Assembly: GCA_002101905.1 (NCBI GenBank)
Contig: LQPU01000001.1
Location: 62,001-126,000, forward strand
Length of the DNA: 64,000 nucleotides
DNA from: Mycobacterium shimoidei
GTDB lineage: Bacteria; Actinomycetota; Actinomycetes; Mycobacteriales; Mycobacteriaceae
Direction of reading: 5' to 3'
A model generated the notes under the pieces. The model was given only the letters and a program-made list of their open reading frames with translations, was not told where the DNA came from and did no database searches. The translations under genes were made by a program, and so were the position numbers. This document shows, piece by piece, positions 24,171 to 33,869 of this stretch; positions within the stretch are counted from its first letter, which is position 1, and each line of letters opens with the position of its first letter.

Positions 24171-26954
24171 ATGAACGACGCGCTAAACCACGGCCGCGGT
24201 TCGGTGACCATGTTCGCCGACCCGACCGACGTGGACAAGCCGGCTAACTCAGACACTGCGGACTTCGCGGCGGCGAAACGCCCGCCGACATGGTCACTGC
24301 GCAACTGGCCGGTCCGTTGGAAAGTTGTCGCAATCGTGGTGGTGCCGCTGGTACTGGCCATGGTGTTCGGTGGATTACGAATCTACGGCGCACTCAGCGA
24401 CGCCAAGAACCTCCGGCTCGCGGCCGACCGTGCCGAAGTTGTTCCGGCAATCAGCAAATACATGTCCGCGCTCGATGTGGCGTTGCTGGCTGCGTCGAAT
24501 GGCGGCGATGTCGAGGGCGCGAAGAAGAACTACAAGGCGCGCAAATCCGAGCTGCAGGCCCGGCTGGCGGATACCGATGTGGCCGATGACGTTCGGGTCG
24601 GTGTTGAGAACCTGCTGAATGGTGGACAGGGTCTGCTGGCCAAGGTTTCGTCGAACAGCATCGGTTTGCGCGACCGGGTGACCAGTTATGCGCCGATCCT
24701 GCTGACCGCCGAGAACGCTATCGACGGATCGGTGCGCGTCGACAACGAAAAGATTCGGGCCGCCGCCCAAGGGCTGAGCCGGGCCATCGGGGCCCGCGGC
24801 CAGATGATGATGCAGCAGCTGCTGGCCACCCGTGGCGGGGATCTGCCCGAGCCGGAGTTGCGCACCTCGATGATCACGTTGGCCGGTACCGAGCCCTCGA
24901 CGCTGTTCGGAATGGCCGAAGTGCTCGGCGTCGGCTCGCCGGAAGCCAAGAACCTGCAACAGCAGATGGTGACCCGGATGGCGATCATGTCGGATCCGGC
25001 CAGCCGGCTGGTCAACAATCCCGCGCTGCTGCGCTCGATACAGACCACCGACGCGATCGCCTCGCAGGTGATCAAGGACACCAGCTCGGCGGTGACCAAA
25101 GCGGTGGAGGACCGCGCCAGCGATCGGCGTCAGGAAGCCATCCGCGACACCGTCGTCGTGCTGGCGGCCATCGTGGCCGCACTGGTCATCGTGCTGTTGG
25201 TGGCGCGCTCGCTGATCGAACCGCTTCGGGTGCTGCGCGACGGCGCGTTGAAGGTCGCCCACGAAGACCTCGAGCGTGAGATCGCCCGGGTCCGGGCCGG
25301 TGACGAGCGGATGCCCGTGCCGTTGCCGGTCTACACCACCGAGGAGATCGGCCAGGTCGCACACGCGGTCGACGAACTGCACACCCAGGCGCTGTTGTTG
25401 GCCGGCGACGAGACCCGGCTGCGGCTGCTGGTCAACGACATGTTCGAGACCATGTCGCGGCGCAACCGGTCGCTGGTCGACCAGCAGCTCTCGCTGATCG
25501 ACCGGCTGGAGCGCAACGAAGACGACCCAGAACGGCTCGACAGCCTGTTCCGGCTCGACCACCTTGCCGCCCGGATGCGCCGCAACGGCGCCAACCTGCT
25601 TGTCCTGGCCGGCGCGCAGCTCTCCCGGGGAGACCAGCGCGGGCCGCAGCCGCTGGCGACCCTGATCAATGCCGCGACCTCTGAGGTCGAGGACTACCGC
25701 CGCGTCGAGATCATGGGCGTGTCCGACAGCACGATCACCGGCGCCGCCACAGCAGACGTCATCCACATGCTTGCCGAGTTGATCGACAACGCGCTGCGCT
25801 ATTCGCCGCCCACATCGGCGGTCCACGTCTCCGCCCAGCGGCGCAACGACGGGGGAGTCCACCTGGAGATCGTCGACGCCGGCCTCGGCATGACCGACGG
25901 CGACCGGCGAATCGCCAACATGAGGCTGCGTTCTGGTGGCGAGGTCACCCCGGACAACGCCCGCCACATGGGGTTGTTCGTGGTCGGGCGGCTGGCGGAC
26001 CGGCACGGGATCCGGGTGCGGCTGCGCCGCACAGCGCGCGACGGACGTCGTTCGGGCACGACGGCCGAGGTGTATCTGCCGCCGTCGCTGCTGGTCGGCT
26101 TTGAAACGGACCGGGCAACCGACGGGGCAAGCCGCCCCGCCGCGCCGCCCGCACCGGCTGCCCGGCGCACGCCGAATGTCCAAGAAGCGATCGCCGCAGC
26201 CGACTACGCGGATTCCGCCGACTCCACCGTCAGGCCCGAAACCCAGGACCGCAACGGGTCGCACCCGGTCACGCAGCTGCCACGGCGCACGCCCGGTTCC
26301 AGTGGCATCACCGGCGGTGCCGCCGCGCCGTCCCCGTGGCTGAATAACGAGTCGACTCCGGAACCACCTGCAGCTCAACCGGTTTCGGCTTTCTTCACAC
26401 AACGAGCGCCGGTCGCCCCGGAGCCGGAGTCGATGTCCGCCACCGATTCACAGCAGCAGGACGATGATGATTGGCCCGCCGATGCCGCCGTGCCGCCGGA
26501 CGAGACGGCCGCGAGCGACGATTTGATCTATCAACGGATGCTTTCCGAGTGGCTGGTTGACCCGCACGAGTTGGCCCGCAGCCCCGACCTGGACTGGAAG
26601 TCGGTGTGGGATCACGGCTGGACGGCGGCCGCCGAGGTCGACAATGTGCCCATTTCCGCACACACCGACCAGGGTCTTCCGGTGCGCGAGCCGGGCGCGC
26701 GGCTGGTGCCCGGCGGGGCCGGGCCGGAGGCGACCGGTGACGGCGGGGAGCGCGACCGCACCAACGGGGTCGCGCACCACGGGACCGACTCGGACAACGG
26801 CGTAGCATCGAACGGCGGATTTCAGCCTGGACGCCATGCCGCGCCGGCACGTGACCCTGAGGCTATCCGGGCGTCCATCAGCAGCCACTTCGGCGGCGTC
26901 CGGGCCGGACGGTCCCATGCCCGCGAGAACAATCGAGGATCCGATCAAGAATGA
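24171..26954 (+). CDS. Conservon sensor histidine kinase with NIT-type sensor (Rv3365c-like, CvnA/MfpE)
   Basis: A 927-aa membrane kinase. A first transmembrane helix ([17 protein letters not shown], about residues 50-67) is followed by a helical extracytoplasmic sensor of about 260 residues, a second helix ([20 protein letters not shown]) and a HAMP region. [22 protein letters not shown] resembles the DHp helix, [12 protein letters not shown] is the N box and DAGLGM the G box of the ATPase. The last 250 residues are Pro/Ser-rich and disordered. The ATG at 24171 follows AGGAAG by 6 bp. It overlaps the roadblock gene (ATGA) and heads a four-gene conservon that controls a small GTPase. Confidence 0.9.
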   Translation: MNDALNHGRGSVTMFADPTDVDKPANSDTADFAAAKRPPTWSLRNWPVRWKVVAIVVVPLVLAMVFGGLRIYGALSDAKNLRLAADRAEVVPAISKYMSALDVALLAASNGGDVEGAKKNYKARKSELQARLADTDVADDVRVGVENLLNGGQGLLAKVSSNSIGLRDRVTSYAPILLTAENAIDGSVRVDNEKIRAAAQGLSRAIGARGQMMMQQLLATRGGDLPEPELRTSMITLAGTEPSTLFGMAEVLGVGSPEAKNLQQQMVTRMAIMSDPASRLVNNPALLRSIQTTDAIASQVIKDTSSAVTKAVEDRASDRRQEAIRDTVVVLAAIVAALVIVLLVARSLIEPLRVLRDGALKVAHEDLEREIARVRAGDERMPVPLPVYTTEEIGQVAHAVDELHTQALLLAGDETRLRLLVNDMFETMSRRNRSLVDQQLSLIDRLERNEDDPERLDSLFRLDHLAARMRRNGANLLVLAGAQLSRGDQRGPQPLATLINAATSEVEDYRRVEIMGVSDSTITGAATADVIHMLAELIDNALRYSPPTSAVHVSAQRRNDGGVHLEIVDAGLGMTDGDRRIANMRLRSGGEVTPDNARHMGLFVVGRLADRHGIRVRLRRTARDGRRSGTTAEVYLPPSLLVGFETDRATDGASRPAAPPAPAARRTPNVQEAIAAADYADSADSTVRPETQDRNGSHPVTQLPRRTPGSSGITGGAAAPSPWLNNESTPEPPAAQPVSAFFTQRAPVAPEPESMSATDSQQQDDDDWPADAAVPPDETAASDDLIYQRMLSEWLVDPHELARSPDLDWKSVWDHGWTAAAEVDNVPISAHTDQGLPVREPGARLVPGGAGPEATGDGGERDRTNGVAHHGTDSDNGVASNGGFQPGRHAAPARDPEAIRASISSHFGGVRAGRSHARENNRGSDQE

Positions 26955-27436
26955 GCCGTTCTTTTTCTGACGCGCCCGGCACTTCATCTGACAACTCGCT
27001 CGACTGGCTGGTCTCCAACTTCGCCCGTGAGGTGCCCGGGGTGTCGCATGCGGTGCTGGTGTCCGTCGATGGGCTTCTGATGGCCGCCAGTGAGCACCTG
27101 CCGCCCGACCGGGCGGACCAGTTGGCTGCGGTGTCGTCGGGGTTGGCCAGTTTGGCGACCGGTGCCGCGCAGCTCTTCGACGGCGGGCAGGTGCTGCAGT
27201 CGGTGGTGGAGATGCAAAACGGCTACCTGTTGCTGATGCGCGTCGGCGACGGCTCACATTTGGCGACGCTGGCCGCGACGTCGTGTGACATCGGCCAGAT
27301 CGGTTACGAGATGGCCGTGCTTGTCGAGCGGGTGGGCGCTGTCGTGCAGTCGTCCCGGCGCGCCGCGTCTGATCACCCGGCTTCTCCTCATCGCGCTGTG
27401 CGCTCTGCATCGTCGCCGAGCGGGCAGCATTCGTGA
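26951..27436 (+). CDS. Roadblock/LC7-domain protein of the conservon (Rv3364c-like)
   Basis: A 161-aa MglB-type protein: [31 protein letters not shown] starts the roadblock domain, followed by [23 protein letters not shown] and [18 protein letters not shown]. Such proteins act as regulators or GAPs of the partner Ras-like GTPase at 27798. Overlaps the kinase by ATGA; 6 bp before the DUF742 gene. The last 35 residues are Ser/Arg-rich and probably unstructured. Confidence 0.93.
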   Translation: MSRSFSDAPGTSSDNSLDWLVSNFAREVPGVSHAVLVSVDGLLMAASEHLPPDRADQLAAVSSGLASLATGAAQLFDGGQVLQSVVEMQNGYLLLMRVGDGSHLATLAATSCDIGQIGYEMAVLVERVGAVVQSSRRAASDHPASPHRAVRSASSPSGQHS

Positions 27437-27442
27437 GCTGCC

Positions 27443-27817
27443 ATGGACAAACCCGAGCAGCCGCCGCCCGCAGCTGAGGCGAGTCTGGTTCGGCCGTACA
27501 CACTGACGGCCGGGCGGACGACCACTGACGTCGACCTGCCGCTGGAAGCGCCGATACAGACGTTGCAGGCGGCGCTGTTTCACCGCTGGCCACCCGATGA
27601 CGTGCGAGAAAAGATCGTCCAGCTGTGCATCAAGAGCCCCTCGGTCGCCGAGATTTCGTCGCGGCTGGATTTGCCACTCGGTGTCGCGCGAGTCCTGGTC
27701 GGCGATCTGGTGATCGGAGGTTACCTTCGAGTGAATCGGACGTTGAGTGACCGCTCGACCCGCGATGAACGCCGCGAACTGATAGGAAGGACGCTCCGTG
27801 GCCTACGAGCGCTCTGA
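27443..27817 (+). CDS. DUF742 protein of the conservon (Rv3363c-like)
   Basis: A 124-aa protein. LVRPYTLTAGRTTTD is the DUF742 signature start, and the C-terminal SVAEISSRLDLPLGVARVLVGDLVIGGYLRV reads as a winged helix. In conservons this protein links kinase, roadblock protein and GTPase, and it may bind DNA. The end overlaps the GTPase start by 20 bp. Confidence 0.92.
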   Translation: MDKPEQPPPAAEASLVRPYTLTAGRTTTDVDLPLEAPIQTLQAALFHRWPPDDVREKIVQLCIKSPSVAEISSRLDLPLGVARVLVGDLVIGGYLRVNRTLSDRSTRDERRELIGRTLRGLRAL

Positions 27818-28379
27818 GATGCGGGACACCGCGTCGACGAAGATCGTCATCGCGGGCGGCTTCGGTGTGGGCAAGACGACCTTTGTCGGTGCGGTGTCAG
27901 AAATCATGCCGTTGCGCACCGAAGCGATGGTCACTGACGCGTCGGCCGGTGTCGACATGCTGGAGTCCACTCCCGACAAGCGCACCACCACGGTGGCCAT
28001 GGACTTCGGCCGCATCACCCTGGACGAGGATCTGGTGCTCTACCTGTTCGGTACGCCGGGCCAGCGGCGGTTCTGGTTCATGTGGGACGACCTGGTGCGC
28101 GGTGCTATTGGCGCGGTCATCCTGGTCGACTGCCGGCGGCTGCAAGACAGCTTCGCCGCCGTGGACTTCTTCGAACACCGCAGGTTGCCGTTCCTCATCG
28201 CTGTCAACGAATTCGACGGTGCCCCAAGGTATCCCATTGCCGAGGTGCGTAAGGCGCTGACACTGCCCGAGCACATCCCGATCATCAACATCGATGCCCG
28301 CGATCGCAGGTCGGCCACCGACGCGTTGATCGCGATCAGTGAGTACGCGCTGGCAACACTGGAACCGGCCGGCAGCTGA
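27798..28379 (+). CDS. Conservon GTP-binding protein (Rv3362c-like, MfpB/CvnD)
   Basis: A 193-aa Ras-like GTPase. The P-loop is GGFGVGKTTFVGAV (about residues 15-28); TTVAMDFGRI is the switch I region, YLFGTPGQRRFWFMW replaces the usual DxxG with a GTPGQ switch II, and AVNEFDG takes the place of NKxD. Starts with a GTG inside the DUF742 gene, so translation is coupled. In M. tuberculosis this operon is followed by mfpA, a pentapeptide-repeat protein linked to fluoroquinolone tolerance, but none follows here. Confidence 0.93.
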   Translation: MAYERSEMRDTASTKIVIAGGFGVGKTTFVGAVSEIMPLRTEAMVTDASAGVDMLESTPDKRTTTVAMDFGRITLDEDLVLYLFGTPGQRRFWFMWDDLVRGAIGAVILVDCRRLQDSFAAVDFFEHRRLPFLIAVNEFDGAPRYPIAEVRKALTLPEHIPIINIDARDRRSATDALIAISEYALATLEPAGS

Positions 28380-28454
28380 CGCTCAGGGTTTCATCGTCGG
28401 CGACCTGCTGCGCCCGGCTCCGCCGCGCTTGCGATCGCCTCAGGGTTCATCTCC

Positions 28455-31034
28455 TCAGCGCTTGAGCCGGATGTGCCACCGGATGTAGGCGACGTAGGCC
28501 AGCGACAACAGCGCGAGCATGCCCATGTCGATCGCATAGATGTGCTTGGAGTGTTGCCACCACCTGTCGTCCGTCGGGATTTGCGGAACCTTCACCAGGC
28601 TGGGGAAGTCGATCGACGACGATCCGGCGGCGAAACCCCAGCGGCCGGGTGTCAAAAAGGACAGCTGGTTGAGCGCGAACCGTCCGGTCACCGGGATGCC
28701 CATCCCGCCGCAGAGCACCAGCTGGGACATGATCGACACCACCAGCAGCGGCATGATCTGCTCATTGGATTGCGCGAGGGCCGATAGCAGCAGACCGAGC
28801 ATCGCCGACGCGATACAGGTGCCCGCGACGGTGAAGAACAGTGAGAGAGTGCCGCTTCCGAAGAACGGCGGATCCGCCGTGGGGGCGCCTTTGCCGAACC
28901 GGACGATCATCGTCGAGATCGCCGCCTGGATGGTCGCGAACACGGAGAAGACGGCGACCTTGGCAAGTAGGTACGCGGTGGTGGACAGGCCGACCGCCTG
29001 TTCTCGGCGGAAGATCGGACGTTCGCCGATCAGGTCGCGGATGGTCAGCGCGGTGCCCATGAAGACAGCCCCGATACACAGCAGCACCATGATGTACTGC
29101 GGCTCGGTGGGAGCGGGCCCGGCTGGGTCAGCGGGCCCGAGACCAGGTTTCGGTCCCTTCACCGTCAGCGCCAGCGCGCCCATCAGGAACGGCAGAACCG
29201 CCAGGAACACCGTGTAGCCCCGGTCGGAGACGACCAGCCGAACTTGGCGGCGGGCGATGGTGGATAGCTGACGGAACATGTCGGTATGCACCGGCTCGCC
29301 CAAATCGGCGGGTTGCTCGGACACCGGAGCCGGTGCCGCGGCCCCTTGCCCCTTTCTCTCCAGAAAGCGACGGTTCGCTTCATCGGGGTCAGCACCCACG
29401 CTGGCGAAGATTTCCGCCCAGTTGGTGGTGCCGAAAGCGGATTGGACCTGGCTCGGCGGGCCATTGAAGGCGGTCTTGCCGCCGGGCGCTATCAGCAGGA
29501 TCTGGTCGCACACGTCCAGGTAGGACACCGAGTGCGTGACCACCAGTACCACACGGCCGGCGTCGGCGAGCTGGCGCAACATGAGCATGACCTGCCGGTC
29601 CAGCGCCGGGTCTAGACCTGACGTCGGCTCGTCGAGCAGCAGCAGCGACGGCTGGGTGAGCAGCTCGAGGGCCACCGAGGCGCGTTTGCGCTGGCCACCG
29701 GAGAGCTTGTCGACTCGGGTGTCGGCGTGCTCGGTCAGATTGAGTTCCTCGAGCACCTGTGCGACGACCTGGGCGCGCTCCTCTTTGCTGGTGTCGGGCG
29801 GCAGCCGCAGCTCGGCAGCGTAGCCCAGCGCCTGGTTGACCGTGAGCTGACGGTGCACCACGTCGTCTTGCGGTACCATCCCGATCCGGCTGCGCATGGT
29901 CGCGTACTCACGGTGAATGTCGTGTCCCTCGAAGGTGACCGAGCCGCCGGTGGGCCGGGTGTATCCGGCGATCAGCCGGGACAGCGTGGTCTTGCCCGCA
30001 CCCGACCCGCCGATGATGGCTGTCAGCGTTCCCGGCCGCGCAGTCAGCGAGATGCGGTCGAGCAGCTCCTTACCGTCGATCTTGAACTGCACGCTGTTGA
30101 CCTCGAGGCCGCCACTGCGCGTGGCGGCCTCGGTGCGCCGGACCAGCTGGCCGTCGGTGAAGACCAGGTCGACATTGCCGATCGTGACCACGTCGCCTTC
30201 GGACAGCACCGCGGAGCCGACTCGGACGCCGTTGACAAAGGTGCCGTTGATGCTGCGCGCGTCACGGATCTCGGTGCCCAGCGGGGACTGGACCAGAAAC
30301 GCGTGATGGCGCGAAGCCAGGACGTCCTGGATGACGATGTCGTTGTCGGTGGCGCGGCCGATCGTCGCCGAACCCGGTGGCTTCTCCGGCGCGGCAGCCC
30401 CGGGGCGGAAGGCCTGGAACATCTTCGTGGCCAGGTTGGCCACCTCGGGCGGCTTGACGGCCGCCGGAGCCATCCGGGTTTGCGGCTGGAAGTTCGGTGG
30501 CGGCGTCGGCTGCGGTGGGGCGGCCGGGTATGGCGGTCGGTGGCCGCCGCGCGCCGGCGCAGGCTGCGGTGGTGCGGCGGGGTGTGGCCGCATCGGGGGT
30601 GGCGCCGGTTGCTGCCTGGGCCCGCCCGAGGGGCGTGCCAGCTGTGGTTGCGACGGGCGCGGTGGTGCGGGCGTTTGAACGGCACGCATCGAGGCGGTCC
30701 GTGGCGGCCGGCCGACCATGCCGGAATGGCGGCCGACCTCGAAGGTCAGCTGGGGCCCGTCGGGGTTGCCGATATTGACGGTCTGACCGTCGTGGATGTC
30801 GATCACCGGCACTCGGCGCCCGTTGACGAACGTCCCGTTCAATGACCCGTTGTCGATTGCCATCCAGCGGCCCTGCTCGAAACGCAGCAGCAGATGCGCA
30901 CGCGAGATCAACGGGTGCGTGATGCGCATATCGGCGCGAAGGTCACGCCCGACCACCACATCGTGGCCGGGTGCGAAGGTGCGTTGTGACCCGTCGTATC
31001 GGACCGTCAGCGCTGGCGGGGCTGCTTGATTCAT
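28455..31034 (-). CDS. ABC exporter with two FHA domains (Rv1747-like)
   Basis: An 859-aa fused ABC transporter. The first FHA domain (VVGRDLRADMRITHPLISRAH ... NGTFVNGRRV, about residues 25-80) and the second (IGRATDNDIVIQ ... NGTFVNGVRV, about residues 235-290) flank a long Pro/Arg-rich linker. They are followed by a nucleotide-binding domain (GGSGAGKTTLSRL, signature LSGGQRKRASVALEL, Walker B LLLLDEPTSG) and about six membrane helices (ABC2 type). FHA domains bind phosphothreonine; Rv1747 is controlled by PknF and exports lipooligosaccharide-like products. Length matches Rv1747 (865 aa), but that gene sits next to pknF, not beside a conservon. The start at ATG 31034 is chosen from alignment to that family; no strong ribosome site is seen. 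Confidence 0.92.
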   Translation of the reverse strand: MNQAAPPALTVRYDGSQRTFAPGHDVVVGRDLRADMRITHPLISRAHLLLRFEQGRWMAIDNGSLNGTFVNGRRVPVIDIHDGQTVNIGNPDGPQLTFEVGRHSGMVGRPPRTASMRAVQTPAPPRPSQPQLARPSGGPRQQPAPPPMRPHPAAPPQPAPARGGHRPPYPAAPPQPTPPPNFQPQTRMAPAAVKPPEVANLATKMFQAFRPGAAAPEKPPGSATIGRATDNDIVIQDVLASRHHAFLVQSPLGTEIRDARSINGTFVNGVRVGSAVLSEGDVVTIGNVDLVFTDGQLVRRTEAATRSGGLEVNSVQFKIDGKELLDRISLTARPGTLTAIIGGSGAGKTTLSRLIAGYTRPTGGSVTFEGHDIHREYATMRSRIGMVPQDDVVHRQLTVNQALGYAAELRLPPDTSKEERAQVVAQVLEELNLTEHADTRVDKLSGGQRKRASVALELLTQPSLLLLDEPTSGLDPALDRQVMLMLRQLADAGRVVLVVTHSVSYLDVCDQILLIAPGGKTAFNGPPSQVQSAFGTTNWAEIFASVGADPDEANRRFLERKGQGAAAPAPVSEQPADLGEPVHTDMFRQLSTIARRQVRLVVSDRGYTVFLAVLPFLMGALALTVKGPKPGLGPADPAGPAPTEPQYIMVLLCIGAVFMGTALTIRDLIGERPIFRREQAVGLSTTAYLLAKVAVFSVFATIQAAISTMIVRFGKGAPTADPPFFGSGTLSLFFTVAGTCIASAMLGLLLSALAQSNEQIMPLLVVSIMSQLVLCGGMGIPVTGRFALNQLSFLTPGRWGFAAGSSSIDFPSLVKVPQIPTDDRWWQHSKHIYAIDMGMLALLSLAYVAYIRWHIRLKR

Positions 31035-31261
31035 CGAAACAACTGTAGCTGGTTGGTTCACTGAATCGACTGTATCCGTTGCAGCGCAGTGCTCTCCGGA
31101 TGAGCACGTCGGGCGGGGTTTCTGGCCTGGCGCGTAGCTGGGACTGGTCCGTATGGAAACTCGGAGCAAGGAAGGGGGCTCGCGGCCCCAGCAATTTTGG
31201 TGCACTAGGCCCACCTCACGCGCTGGTAAAGTCGTCCAGCAAACGACATCGAAGGTTCAAG

Positions 31262-31588
31262 ATGGATCGGGACTTACGGGTAAATCCGGCGGATCTTCGT
31301 TCGTGGGCGAGCCAGGCGGACACGTACGCCGCTAACTTGCGGTCGGGGCACGCTTCGGCCCATGAGCGGATCACGACTGCGCAGAGCGGGTTCATCGGAG
31401 CAAGTTCGGCCGCGTTGGCGGCGCGACTTGCGCACTGGGAGGAAGAGACTGCGGCGCACCACGCGGAGTTGATAGTGCACAGTGAGCACCTGCGGTCAGC
31501 CGCGAAATGCTACGCCGATACCGACGACGCCGAGGCAGTACGCCTCAACGATGGCGCTTCGGGTCTCGCTGACCGCATGAATTTGTAA
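31262..31588 (+). CDS. EspC-like/WXG-related type VII secretion protein (module 1)
   Basis: A 108-aa helical protein: LRVNPADLRSWASQADTYAANL ... GFIGASSAALAARLAHWEEET ... SEHLRSAAKCYADTDDAEA. Two long helices, an LRVxP start and the AAKxYxxTD ending match EspC/DUF2580-type partners of ESX substrates. A paralogue of the same length at 48212-48538 keeps the same pattern (LRVDP, GFIGDSAAALA, AHWKEETASHH). It lies 8 bp before a DUF1023 protein and likely heterodimerises with its N-terminus for export through a type VII system. The ATG at 31262 starts the conserved region; upstream frame is ignored. Confidence 0.8.
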   Translation: MDRDLRVNPADLRSWASQADTYAANLRSGHASAHERITTAQSGFIGASSAALAARLAHWEEETAAHHAELIVHSEHLRSAAKCYADTDDAEAVRLNDGASGLADRMNL

Positions 31589-31596
31589 GGCGGCCA

Positions 31597-33291
31597 ATGT
31601 CTTTGACTTTGGCTGATCTTCAAGCGTGGGACCCAGAGCAGGTTTTGGAAGTTGCGGAGGCGGCAGCTGCACGCGCGCGAACCAGCAGGGAAGCAGCCAA
31701 AGAGCTGCTGAACCTGTCGACGTTTCCCGGCTGGGGAGGGCGCAGCGCCGAAACGGCTCAGGGAGCGCTCACCAGGACACACACCAAAATCGACCTATCC
31801 GCGAGCGATGCTTTTCGGGTAGCGATCGGCGCTGGCCACGCCTATCAGGACGCACTGGCGGTCAAACAAGAGCTCAACGCCATCTTCGCCGAAGCAAACG
31901 AGCAGGCGCCGGTCGGTATCGACACCGCCACCAATACCGTCATCCCGCCGGATACAAGCAATCTGGACAGCGACGCGGCAGAAGCCGTGCAGGCCAAAGC
32001 TGCTGCCCTGCAGAATCGTATAACGGCCCTGCTGGGGAAGGCCGAGGAAACCGATGCGGATCTGGCTCGGGTGCTCGCTGTTGCCACCGGGGAACAACTC
32101 GCCGATGGGGAACCGCAGACGCGCGCTCCCGCCGATCAGCGGACGCCGACGGAGCGCGCCAGCGACGACAACGAGAAACGGTTACACGACGAGCGTGCCA
32201 AACTGCAGGCACACATCGATCAGCTGCAGGCACAGTACGATCAATTGGCTGCGAAAGCGGCTAATGACTACAACAACGGTATCTTCGACAGCGACACAGC
32301 GACCCAGCTTGCCGGGCTTGATGATCAGTTAAGCGCAGCTAAGGGCCGGCTGGGCGAACTCGATGCCGTCGACCAAGCGCTACGCAGTGTTCCGGATACT
32401 TACCTGACTCAATTGAAAATTCCGGACGATCCGCATCAGCAGGTACTCGCCGCAGTCGCTGTGGGCAACCCTGATACCGCTGCCAACGTGTCGGTTACTG
32501 TGCCTGGTGTTGGATCCACCACCGGCGGCACGCTGCCCGGCATGGTAAAGGAGGCCAGCAACCTGCGTGACGAAGAAGTCCGGCAATTGATCGCGGCGGG
32601 TAAGCCTGCTTCGGTCTCAACCATTGCCTGGATGGGCTACACCCCGCCGCCGAACCCGTTGAATACCGGAAGTCCGCAGGACTTGTGGCAGACCATGACC
32701 GACGGCACCGCTAAAGCCGGCGCGGCGGACCTGTCGCAATATCTTGAACAAGTGCGGGCCAACAATCCGACTGGCCACTTGACGGTCCTGGGTCACTCGT
32801 ACGGCTCTTTGACGGCGTCGCTGGCGTTGCAGGACCTCAACGCCCACGGTGCCCATCCGGTCAACGACGTGGTGTTTTACGGTTCACCGGGCCTAGACTT
32901 GTACAGCCCGGCCCAGCTAGGGCTCGACCACGGCCAGGCATACGTCATGCAGGCGCCACATGATCCGATTACCAACTTGGTGGCGCCGCTTGCGCCTGTG
33001 CACGGCTGGGGATTGGATCCGTATGGTCCGGGCTCTGGGATGACCGAACTGTCCTCGCAGGCGGGTGTCGATGCGACCGGCGTGTGGCGTGACGGTGCCT
33101 ACGGCCACGCGGATTATCCACGTACCTTTATCGACGCGAACGGCAATCCGCAGTTGCGCATGTCGGGATACAACCTTGCCGCGGTCGCGGCGGGACTGCC
33201 CGAGAACGAGGTGACCGCTCCGCTGCTTCCACCAAGCGTCGGCGGCGGCATGACAGGAGCCCCCCGTCATGTACCGATGGGAGGGAAGTAA
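31597..33291 (+). CDS. Type VII effector-like protein with C-terminal DUF1023 alpha/beta hydrolase
   Basis: A 564-aa protein. Residues 1-170 (SLTLADLQAWDPEQVLEVAEA ...) form a helical delivery domain closely similar to the start of the TNT toxin at 46518-48208. A coiled coil follows (about 185-255). The C-terminal half is a DUF1023 hydrolase with the nucleophile elbow VLGHSYGSLTASLAL and a late His region (GAYGHADYP). The substrate is unknown; lipids or esters are plausible. It is coupled (TAATG) to the LppA-like lipoprotein gene and preceded by the EspC-like gene. By analogy with the TNT module, the hydrolase would be the effector part. Confidence 0.85.
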   Translation: MSLTLADLQAWDPEQVLEVAEAAAARARTSREAAKELLNLSTFPGWGGRSAETAQGALTRTHTKIDLSASDAFRVAIGAGHAYQDALAVKQELNAIFAEANEQAPVGIDTATNTVIPPDTSNLDSDAAEAVQAKAAALQNRITALLGKAEETDADLARVLAVATGEQLADGEPQTRAPADQRTPTERASDDNEKRLHDERAKLQAHIDQLQAQYDQLAAKAANDYNNGIFDSDTATQLAGLDDQLSAAKGRLGELDAVDQALRSVPDTYLTQLKIPDDPHQQVLAAVAVGNPDTAANVSVTVPGVGSTTGGTLPGMVKEASNLRDEEVRQLIAAGKPASVSTIAWMGYTPPPNPLNTGSPQDLWQTMTDGTAKAGAADLSQYLEQVRANNPTGHLTVLGHSYGSLTASLALQDLNAHGAHPVNDVVFYGSPGLDLYSPAQLGLDHGQAYVMQAPHDPITNLVAPLAPVHGWGLDPYGPGSGMTELSSQAGVDATGVWRDGAYGHADYPRTFIDANGNPQLRMSGYNLAAVAAGLPENEVTAPLLPPSVGGGMTGAPRHVPMGGK

Positions 33292-33869
33292 TGCGGTGGT
33301 TGACGGTATGGCTGCTGACCGTAGTGTGCTTTGCCGCCATGGCATGCGGCCCGACTGATAGATCTATGGATAACGAAACCCGTAGCGAGGAAGGGCCATT
33401 GAGCCCTGAAAAAGTGGCGGCACTGGAGGACGCGCTGCGCTCCAAGCCGCCGTTGGAGGCGGCTCAAGCCCAGTACCGAACCGCGGTGTCGCAAATCGCC
33501 GATGCCGTGGCGGGGCTAGTGAGCGGATTGACCTGGCGGCTCGACACCGACAGCTGGCGGGGCTGCGATGGACCGTACGTATGGACTCGCGCGAAGTATG
33601 CCTACCTCATGGTTGTGTTCAGCGGTCCCATCCCCGACGACAAGTGGCCGCAAGCCGTGCAGATCGTCAAAGACGGGGTCAAACAGTTCGGCGCCACCAA
33701 CTTCGGTGTCATGAAGGACAAGCCGAATGACCACGACGTGTACTTCTCGGGTCACGACGGCGTGGACTTCAAGTTCTCGACTCAGAAGGCAGCCGTCCTC
33801 ACTGCCCAGTCCGACTGTCGAATGAGCCAGGCCGACGGTCCTACTCCCGCGCCAACCCGTCACCCGTAG
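33291..33869 (+). CDS. LppA-like lipoprotein downstream of the hydrolase effector
   Basis: A 192-aa protein with a lipoprotein signal peptide (MRWLTVWLLTVVCFAAMACG; the lipobox AMAC puts the acylated Cys at about residue 19). KVAALEDALRSKPPLEAAQAQYR and ISQIADAV, then a GLTWRLDTDSWRGCDGPY motif, match the LppA family (Rv2543/Rv2544). Two further cysteines may form a disulphide. It starts within the stop of the preceding gene, so the two are made together. In the TNT module this position is held by an immunity protein, which suggests the same role here (inference). Confidence 0.8.
   Translation: MRWLTVWLLTVVCFAAMACGPTDRSMDNETRSEEGPLSPEKVAALEDALRSKPPLEAAQAQYRTAVSQIADAVAGLVSGLTWRLDTDSWRGCDGPYVWTRAKYAYLMVVFSGPIPDDKWPQAVQIVKDGVKQFGATNFGVMKDKPNDHDVYFSGHDGVDFKFSTQKAAVLTAQSDCRMSQADGPTPAPTRHP

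Noticed and set aside
24375..26402. 675-aa open frame antisense to the sensor kinase
   Set aside because: Mirror of the kinase third-position GC; no recognisable motif and no ribosome site.
29727..30845. 372-aa open frame antisense to the FHA-ABC gene
   Set aside because: Shadow frame; product lacks any known fold pattern.
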